From: GCA-2723085 sp042093455
Lineage (GTDB): Bacteria; Bacteroidota; Bacteroidia; Flavobacteriales_D; Parvicellaceae
Assembly: GCA_042093455.1 (NCBI GenBank)
Contig: JBELEU010000012.1
Span: forward strand, 1-23,990
Reading direction: 5' to 3'
Length of the DNA: 23,990 nt
Of the stretch, positions 15,516 to 21,168 are shown in pieces. Each line of letters begins with the position of its first letter. The stretch's first letter is position 1. The notes below the pieces were generated by a model that searched no databases, had not been told where the DNA came from, and saw only the letters and a program-made list of their open reading frames with translations. The translations under genes were made by a program, and so were the position numbers.

Positions 15516-15532
15516 CGCCTTCAAATATTTTT

Positions 15533-17593
15533 ATGACTCAAGCTAAAAGACACACCATTACAGCCGCATTACCTTATGCCAATGGACCATTGCATTTGGG
15601 TCATCTTGCTGGCGTATACATTTCTTCAGATATATACGCTCGTTTTTTGCGATCTAATGGAGAAGATGTTGCTTTTATTTGTGCTTCAGATGAACATGGA
15701 GCCGCCATAACCCTTAGAGCTAAAAAAGAAGGGGTATCTCCAAAAGATATAATCGATACTTATCACCAAACCAATAAAGAGGTTTTTGAGAAATTGGGAA
15801 TTAGTTTTGACATATATGACAGGACATCCGAAAAACATCACCACGAAACAGCTCAAGAATTATTTTTACAATTAGAAAAAAAAGGTGCTTTTATTAAAAA
15901 AGAGTCAGAACAATATTTTGATGAAGAATTCAATCAATTTTTAGCCGATAGATACATTACGGGACAATGTCCAAAATGTGGTGCTGACGGAGCGTATGGT
16001 GATCAATGCGAAAAATGCGGAAGTGCTTTAAGCCCAAACGAATTAATTAATCCAGTTTCTACCTTAAGTAATAAAATTCCTATCCTTAAAAAAACATCGC
16101 ACTGGTATTTGCCATTAAATAGACATGAAGGATGGCTTAAAGATTGGATGGAAAAAGGAATTTACAATGGCGAACAAGTTCACAACCCTAAAGATTGGAA
16201 AAATCAAGTAATTGGACAATGCATGAGCTGGATCAATGCAGGATTACAGCCAAGAGCCATTACAAGAGATTTAGATTGGGGCGTAAAAGTTCCTTTAAGT
16301 GATGGTGAAGGCAAAGTGCTATATGTATGGTTTGATGCACCTATCGGATATATTTCTGCAACTAAAAAATGGGCGTCTGAAAACAATAAAAATTGGGAAG
16401 ATTATTGGAAAAGTAACGATACCAATTTGGTACACTTTTTAGCTAAAGACAACATTGTTTTTCATACCATAATATTCCCAGCGATACTAGCTGAATTGGG
16501 CGACTATATCTTACCAACCAATGTTCCGGCTAATGAGTTTTTAAATTTAGAAGGTCAAAAATTAAGTACTTCAAGGAATTGGGCGGTATGGGGAAAAGAC
16601 TTCATAGTTGACTTTCCTGGGCAAGAAGATGTAATTAGATATGTGCTTAGCTCTATTGCTCCAGAAAACAAAGACAGCGACTTTTCTTGGAAAGATTTTC
16701 AAGCAAGAAACAACAATGAATTGGGTGCTATTTTTGGAAATTTTGTAAACAGAACTTTAGTGCTTACTCAAAAATATTACAATGGAATAGTTCCTGAAAG
16801 AAAAGAGTTAGAGACTATTGATGAAGAAGTGCTGAAATCTATTGCTGAAGCTCCCAATAAAATTGAAACAGCTATTCGCTCTTTTAGGTTTAGAGATGCT
16901 CAAGCTGAAGCAATGAAATTAGCCAGAGTGGGCAATAAATATTTAGCTGACACTGAACCTTGGAAAGAAATTAAAACCAATCCTGAAAGAGTTAAAACCA
17001 TTCTTAACATTTCACTTCAAATTACCGCAAACCTTGCCGTTCTTTTTGAGCCATTTATGCCTCATAAAGCAGCTGATTTAGCTAAAATGCTAAACTTAGA
17101 TTTACCAAAATGGACTGAAGCTGGGAGTCATTCACTAATTCCTTCAAACCACACCATAAACAAGCCTGAAATTTTATTTTCAAAAATTGAAGATGCACAA
17201 ATTGATGCGCAAATTGAAAAGCTAAAAAAGACTACTCAAAACACTTCTAAATTCCCTCCAATGAAAGACGAAATATCATTTGACGATTTCACAAAACTTG
17301 ACATAAGAGTAGGCACCATAATCGCTGCTGAAAAAGTAAAAAAAGCAGACAAACTGTTGAAGCTTACTGTTGATACTGGAATTGATGCTAGAACAGTAGT
17401 TTCAGGTATTGCTGAACATTACAATGCTGAAGATGTAGTTGGTCAAAAAGTGAGCATTTTACTCAATTTAGCTCCAAGAAAAATAAGAGGTGTTGAGTCA
17501 CAAGGAATGATTTTAATGGCCGAAAACGAAGAAGGCGATTTGGCTTTTGTTTCGCCTACAAAAGATATTGAAACTGGCAATACCATAAGGTAA
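15533..17593 (+). CDS. metG: Methionyl-tRNA synthetase with C-terminal tRNA-binding domain
   Basis: A 686-residue class I aminoacyl-tRNA synthetase. The HIGH motif is HLGH at 21-24 in YANGPLHLGHLAG. The zinc-binding insertion has four cysteines at 146, 149, 159 and 162. The KMSKS loop reads KLSTS at 343-347 (GQKLSTSRNWAVWG), a variant seen in MetG. The anticodon-binding helical domain follows (about 390-555). A C-terminal EMAP/Trbp111-type domain begins near 581 (DDFTKLDIRVGTIIAAEKV) and includes SGIAEHY and ILLNLAPRKIRGVESQGM. The length is typical of the long, dimeric type. A tRNA-Arg begins eight bases after the stop codon. Confidence 0.98.
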   Translation: MTQAKRHTITAALPYANGPLHLGHLAGVYISSDIYARFLRSNGEDVAFICASDEHGAAITLRAKKEGVSPKDIIDTYHQTNKEVFEKLGISFDIYDRTSEKHHHETAQELFLQLEKKGAFIKKESEQYFDEEFNQFLADRYITGQCPKCGADGAYGDQCEKCGSALSPNELINPVSTLSNKIPILKKTSHWYLPLNRHEGWLKDWMEKGIYNGEQVHNPKDWKNQVIGQCMSWINAGLQPRAITRDLDWGVKVPLSDGEGKVLYVWFDAPIGYISATKKWASENNKNWEDYWKSNDTNLVHFLAKDNIVFHTIIFPAILAELGDYILPTNVPANEFLNLEGQKLSTSRNWAVWGKDFIVDFPGQEDVIRYVLSSIAPENKDSDFSWKDFQARNNNELGAIFGNFVNRTLVLTQKYYNGIVPERKELETIDEEVLKSIAEAPNKIETAIRSFRFRDAQAEAMKLARVGNKYLADTEPWKEIKTNPERVKTILNISLQITANLAVLFEPFMPHKAADLAKMLNLDLPKWTEAGSHSLIPSNHTINKPEILFSKIEDAQIDAQIEKLKKTTQNTSKFPPMKDEISFDDFTKLDIRVGTIIAAEKVKKADKLLKLTVDTGIDARTVVSGIAEHYNAEDVVGQKVSILLNLAPRKIRGVESQGMILMAENEEGDLAFVSPTKDIETGNTIR

Positions 17594-17601
17594 TTGTATT
17601 T

Positions 17602-17674
17602 ACTCCCATAGTTCAACTGGATAGAATAGCCGCCTCCTAAGCAGTAGATCTGGGTTCGAGTCCCGGTGGGAGTA
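17602..17674 (+). tRNA. tRNA-Arg (anticodon CCT)
   Basis: A full cloverleaf of 73 bases without an encoded CCA. The acceptor stem is ACTCCCA (17602-17608) with TGGGAGT (17667-17673) and discriminator A17674. The D stem is GTTC with GAAT around a loop containing GG. The anticodon loop is CTCCTAA (17634-17640) with anticodon CCT at 17636-17638, reading AGG. The variable loop is AGAT, and the T arm is CTGGG, loop TTCGAGT, CCCGG. The anticodon stem GCCGC/GCAGT contains one C-A mismatch (17631 with 17643, positions 29-41) and a G-T pair. It lies eight bases after metG on the same strand, so it may be transcribed with it. Confidence 0.95.
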
Positions 17675-17677
17675 CTC

Positions 17678-17702
17678 TTATCAACTCTTAATTGTTTGAT
17701 AA
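17678..17702 (+). terminator. Weak hairpin after tRNA-Arg
   Basis: TTATCAA (17678-17684) and TTGATAA (17696-17702) form a seven-base AT-rich inverted repeat with an 11-base loop, just after the tRNA. There is no T tract directly after it; a T5 run appears about 16 bases further on. It could end transcription or be part of tRNA 3' processing, but the stem is weak. Confidence 0.22.
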
Positions 17703-17734
17703 TCTAACATACTGAAAACTTTTTCCCCTTATGG

Positions 17735-18199
17735 TCATAAAATGATTCCAAAAAAGAGAAATGCCATTAATAGGAATGCCCCGGCTAGTATTCCAAGCGT
17801 TTTTAAAAGTATCATTCCATTACTATTTTCTTTTTTAACTGACTCTTTTTTAGGGTCGTTTTCTTTAAACTTCTTAAATGTTGAAACTGAAATCAGAGTT
17901 AAAATTAATACTGAAAAAAAGAACAATAAAGCTGCTCCATACAACCCATCAAAAGCAATAGAAAATACAGCTAAAAATATATCTAAACCTGTAATTGCAA
18001 AAAGAAGAGATATTCCAATTAATTTTAATATGTATGTCCCCTTACCTTCATCATAAAGCTTGGTAAGCAACTTCTTAAGCACATGATTTTTTCTGTGTTT
18101 CTTAACAATGCTTTTATTATCCTTAAAACCATCGTTTGGGTTAATTATATTGTTACTATTTTTTTGTGTTGTGTTGAATTTATTACTAATTAACAACAA
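17735..18199 (-). CDS. Membrane-segment piece of the broken gene, possibly still translated
   Basis: If it were expressed alone, this 154-codon frame would start at TTG 18199 or from a later start. It has a polar, basic N-terminal third (NSNNIINPNDGFKDNKSIVK, then KHRKNHVLKKLLTKL), hydrophobic segments at about 58-77 and 85-104 separated by the short link SIAFDGLYG, a charged loop (KKFKENDPKKESVKKENSNG), and a final segment at about 130-152. There is no ATG near the start, and the frame is open upstream of the TTG back to a TAA at 18214-18212, which fits loss of the 5' part better than an independent gene. The function is unknown. Confidence 0.4.
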   Translation of the reverse strand: MLLISNKFNTTQKNSNNIINPNDGFKDNKSIVKKHRKNHVLKKLLTKLYDEGKGTYILKLIGISLLFAITGLDIFLAVFSIAFDGLYGAALLFFFSVLILTLISVSTFKKFKENDPKKESVKKENSNGMILLKTLGILAGAFLLMAFLFFGIIL

Positions 18200-18387
18200 A
18201 GGCTTTGACTCTTAATTTTCTAATTCATCAGTGCCAATTGCATTGTCATTGTACGTCAACAAGGGTTCTATGTTTTGTGAATTGTTAAATTCATTAATTG
18301 CAGTTGACTTAAAAAATGAATTATTTGTTTTGGTTTCCACTTTTGTTTTAGAAACCAGTTTTAAATTTTGGTTATTGTTTTTTTTCG

Positions 18388-18549
18388 TTAAATCGATAAA
18401 GCCATTCTTATTTTTTTATGAATATTTAATCCTTTTGTGTATTTCCTTTTATTTATCCTGTTGTTTTGTACAACTTCATTAGTTGTTGAACAAGAATTGA
18501 TAATTAGTAACAAAAGACTTGCTAGAAAAAAAATCTTGAATTTTTTCAT
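18388..18549 (-). CDS. Short lipoprotein-signal piece of the broken gene
   Basis: A 53-residue frame from ATG 18549: MKKFKIFFLASLLLLIINSC gives a lipoprotein signal with cysteine 20, then a basic tail (NRINKRKYTKGLNIHKKIR) and an abrupt end (MALSI). It stops 21 bases after the A7 tract where the frame appears to slip. It could in principle be a genuine tiny lipoprotein, but the downstream continuation in the +1 frame makes truncation the likelier reading. Confidence 0.4.
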   Translation of the reverse strand: MKKFKIFFLASLLLLIINSCSTTNEVVQNNRINKRKYTKGLNIHKKIRMALSI

Positions 18550-18573
18550 TTAATATTAATTTTTGGAGTGTTA

Positions 18574-18690
18574 ATCAACAACAACATACAAAAGCAAAAT
18601 CACAATTGAACTATTAGACATCAATTAAAAAAACAAATAAACTCTCTAACCACCTATTCTGTTTATAGTATCTTAGTATTGTTGTTTGAT
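18574..18690. repeat. Imperfect inverted repeat in the divergent promoter gap
   Basis: ATCAACAACAACATAC (18574-18589) and GTATTGTTGTTTGAT (18676-18690) are near reverse complements, about 87 bases apart. One arm lies just upstream of each divergent gene (the broken lipoprotein gene and the DUF5777 gene). It may reflect two similar promoter or operator elements, but the sequence is simple (CAA repeats). I see nothing else in the 18550-18704 gap. Confidence 0.3.
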
Positions 18691-18704
18691 TCAAATCGTC
18701 TCTA

Positions 18705-19604
18705 ATGAAAAACTTTCTAGTTTCAATTTCTTTAATATTTAATTCATTCTGTCTCCTATCACAGTCAGACAATTCTGAATTATCAAATAAAGACGATTGG
18801 GATTTTAAGTCTCCTAAAATATCTTCAGACCTTTTCTTGGATACAAGGGCAATTAACGGTCACACGGTCAATGTTCTTGAACAAAATGTATTAGACTTGA
18901 GGATTACTCATCGTTTTGGAAACATTGGTACATCTCAATCATTTAGAACACTTTTTGGGTTAGACAATTCATCTGATATTAGAATTGGGCTCGAATATGG
19001 AATATCTGATAAAGTAATGATTGGTGGTGGAAGGTCAAAAGGTGCAGGGCCATTTTTAGAAGTTTGGGATGCTCTTGTTAAATATCAGCTATTTGAAAAT
19101 AAAAAGACACCATTAAAAATAACATTTTCATCAAAAGCTTTTTTCACTTCAATGAGAAGTTCAGGAATTTCAAGTGACATAACTAATTTTGATAAATTTG
19201 AACACCGACTTAGTTATCACAATGAGCTATTGGTTGCATTTAAACCCATTGATAAACTAACTATTCAACTTAGTCCAGGGTTTACTTACAGAAATTTAAC
19301 ACACTACGAAGATCAAAATTTGACTGTTAATTTAGGCTCTGTTGTTCGCCTGCATTTATTTAAAAAAGTGAGTATTATAGCTGAATATTTTACTCCTATT
19401 AACACAACTAATTATAGAAAAGAAAAATATGTCAATCCTTTTGGCATGGGAATTGAGATAAACACTTATGGACACGTATTTTTACTAAATTTTGTCAATT
19501 CAAGAGGTATTGGAGAAGGTCAATTTATTCCATATACAACAAGCGAATGGGCAAAAGGCCAGTTTAGGTTTGGTTTTACAATTGCACGAAAGTTTAACAC
19601 ATAA
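18705..19604 (+). CDS. DUF5777-family outer-membrane beta-barrel protein
   Basis: A 299-residue exported protein with a signal peptide (FLVSISLIFNSFCLLSQ). It carries the characteristic family stretch near residues 50-100: RAINGHTVNVLEQNVLDLRI, THRFG, then FGLDNSSDIRIGLEYGISDK and GGGRSKGAGPFLEVWDALVKYQ. The rest alternates polar and hydrophobic strands and ends in an aromatic-rich segment (GQFRFGFTIARKF), consistent with an outer-membrane barrel. Its function is not established. YceI follows after nine bases, and these two families are often neighbours in Bacteroidota, which suggests a shared envelope role. Confidence 0.87.
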   Translation: MKNFLVSISLIFNSFCLLSQSDNSELSNKDDWDFKSPKISSDLFLDTRAINGHTVNVLEQNVLDLRITHRFGNIGTSQSFRTLFGLDNSSDIRIGLEYGISDKVMIGGGRSKGAGPFLEVWDALVKYQLFENKKTPLKITFSSKAFFTSMRSSGISSDITNFDKFEHRLSYHNELLVAFKPIDKLTIQLSPGFTYRNLTHYEDQNLTVNLGSVVRLHLFKKVSIIAEYFTPINTTNYRKEKYVNPFGMGIEINTYGHVFLLNFVNSRGIGEGQFIPYTTSEWAKGQFRFGFTIARKFNT

Positions 19605-19613
19605 CAAAAAAAC

Positions 19614-20126
19614 ATGAAAAAAATAATAACATCTATAATTTGCCTTTTAACACTAACAACCCTTAAGGCTCAAGAATTTAAAATTAATTCTGAAAAGTCT
19701 ATTATTGAATTCAACTACATTGGAGAAGATGCAATAGGAACAATTAATGGAGTCAATGGAACAATTAATTTTAACACTTCTGATTTATCAAAATCATATT
19801 TTGAAGGAAGAGCAAATATTGCTTCTATAAATACTGGCAATAAAACAAGAGATGCCCATTTAAATGCTTCTGATTATTTTGATACAAAAAATTATCCTGA
19901 AATAATCTTTAAAAGTGAATCCGTAAGTGTTTCAGATGATAAATATGTTTTAAGTGGACAAATGACCATCAAAGAGGTTTCAAAAGCTGAAAAGATTAAT
20001 TTTAGCTTTACTGATGGTTCGTTTGTTGGTCAGTGTATCATCTATTCCAATGATTATGACATTCACAAAAGAAAGAAAAGAGAGGACAGTAAAATATTAA
20101 TCAAAATAACTGTTCCTGTATTATAA
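19614..20126 (+). CDS. YceI-family periplasmic protein
   Basis: A 170-residue protein with a signal peptide (KKIITSIICLLTLTTLKAQ) and one YceI domain, a lipocalin-like barrel known in other members to bind polyisoprenoids. Family features include EFKINSEKSIIEFNYIG at the start of the mature protein, the RANIASINTGNKTRDAHLNA segment, and SDYFDTKNYPEIIFKSESV. It ends IKITVPVL rather than with a longer tail. The ligand here is unknown. It is nine bases downstream of the DUF5777 gene and probably co-transcribed; its stop is one base from the converging porP stop. Confidence 0.93.
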   Translation: MKKIITSIICLLTLTTLKAQEFKINSEKSIIEFNYIGEDAIGTINGVNGTINFNTSDLSKSYFEGRANIASINTGNKTRDAHLNASDYFDTKNYPEIIFKSESVSVSDDKYVLSGQMTIKEVSKAEKINFSFTDGSFVGQCIIYSNDYDIHKRKKREDSKILIKITVPVL

Positions 20127-20127
20127 T

Positions 20128-21168
20128 CTACATAAACTTTGGATCAAGGCTAGAAGACCTACCTGCACCAAAAACTTCTGGGTTGATATATTTTAATGAA
20201 ATTTCAAACCCTCCCCTATATCTAGTTGATCTGTTTAAACTAGAAAGGTTTATATCGTAACTTATTTGCAATTGATATTCACCAAGTTGATACCCTAAAG
20301 ATGCAATTAAGGCGTCATTCCACCTGTAGTGTCCCCCAAAAAGAACCGCTGTTTCGCTTACGTTACCAGTATACCTAGACGATTCTGTAATGAACAATCT
20401 TAACATGCTACCTGCTGTAATTTCTTTTTGTGGGCCCTGAAGAACGACTAAATAGCTCGGCATTATGCTTAAGCGAGAATTGGGAATTCCTATGTTTGAA
20501 TTTCCGTGAGCAATAATTTTTGGATACAACTTTTCAATAGTTCCAAAATCCAAAACAGACCTATTTACATGAGAAAATGAAAAACCTACATTTACAATAA
20601 ACATATCATGAGAAGCTATGTTAGACTCACCTTTAGCATAATTAAAAGTACAACCCGTACTTACATCAAAAAAAGAAACTCCCGAATTTAAGTTGGTTTC
20701 TCCCGTTGGTAAGGCAGAGTTAAAGCCGCCATTAACATATTGACTGCTTGTTAAAGCATTGCTGTAATCTATGCTGTATTGCATGTATGATGGCTGAATT
20801 CCAACTGTCATGGTTAAATCAGGTGTTAGTGCTAAGATACTAGAAACAGTAAGGTTAGTTTGAGATAAGCCAAGCCCCAGGTCTCCTGCCTTGTCGTTAA
20901 AGAAATTTAACCCAATTCCTAAATAATTATTTGGCCATTTGTATTTTAACAATTGTGATTCTATACTGAAACTATACGTTTTATAAGCAGACTGAATACT
21001 TGACCACTGATTTCTATAATTAGAATGTGCCCTCATGTCTCCATTAAATGCTCCCACATTAGCAGGGTTAATTGTTAAAGGAGAGTTGTAAAATTGTGAG
21101 AAATGTACATCTTGCCCTTGTGCTAATAAAGACATCAAAAAATAAAATATAATTACCGTTTTTTTCAT
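20128..21168 (-). CDS. PorP/SprF-family type IX secretion membrane protein
   Basis: A 346-residue outer-membrane barrel protein. The signal peptide (IIFYFLMSLLAQGQ) is followed by the family hallmark DVHFSQFYNSPLTINPANVG and by NYRNQWSSI, YSFSIE and later YRWNDALIASLGYQLGEYQL, ISYDINLSSL and RGGFEISLKY. PorP/SprF proteins support secretion or surface attachment of particular T9SS cargo; SprF works with the adhesin SprB in gliding flavobacteria. Here the ATG overlaps the stop of the type B cargo gene as ATGA, which strongly suggests the two form a dedicated pair. Confidence 0.95.
   Translation of the reverse strand: MKKTVIIFYFLMSLLAQGQDVHFSQFYNSPLTINPANVGAFNGDMRAHSNYRNQWSSIQSAYKTYSFSIESQLLKYKWPNNYLGIGLNFFNDKAGDLGLGLSQTNLTVSSILALTPDLTMTVGIQPSYMQYSIDYSNALTSSQYVNGGFNSALPTGETNLNSGVSFFDVSTGCTFNYAKGESNIASHDMFIVNVGFSFSHVNRSVLDFGTIEKLYPKIIAHGNSNIGIPNSRLSIMPSYLVVLQGPQKEITAGSMLRLFITESSRYTGNVSETAVLFGGHYRWNDALIASLGYQLGEYQLQISYDINLSSLNRSTRYRGGFEISLKYINPEVFGAGRSSSLDPKFM

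Larger units (their letters stand above)
17735..18549 (-). pseudogene. Broken lipoprotein / membrane-protein gene (frameshift plus in-frame stop)
   Basis: Three pieces on the minus strand line up as one gene of about 271 codons. Piece 1 starts at ATG 18549: a lipoprotein signal (FLASLLLLIINSC) followed by NRINKRKYTKGLNIHKK; it ends at TAA 18390-18388 after 53 residues. Piece 2 is open in another frame from about 18403 (GFIDLTKKNNNQNLKL) to TAA at 18214-18212 (TDELEN, stop). Piece 3 continues in the same frame as piece 2 to 17735, with a basic stretch (KKHRKNHVLKKLLTKLYDEG) and about three membrane segments. Adding one A to the A7 tract at 18411-18417 joins pieces 1 and 2 as HKKNKNGFIDL. The layout (N-terminal lipobox, an R-K-Y-x-K-G motif, then hydrophobic C-terminal segments) resembles a Bacteroidota family of unknown function that I recall but cannot name. 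Confidence 0.68.

Noticed and set aside
16559..16573. KLSTS in place of KMSKS in MetG as a possible defect
   Set aside because: Variants of this loop occur in working methionyl-tRNA synthetases, and the rest of the enzyme is intact.
18231..18482. Plus-strand open frame of 83 codons with hydrophobic residues
   Set aside because: It is antisense to the broken lipoprotein gene; its hydrophobicity comes from the T-rich strand opposite an A-rich coding strand.
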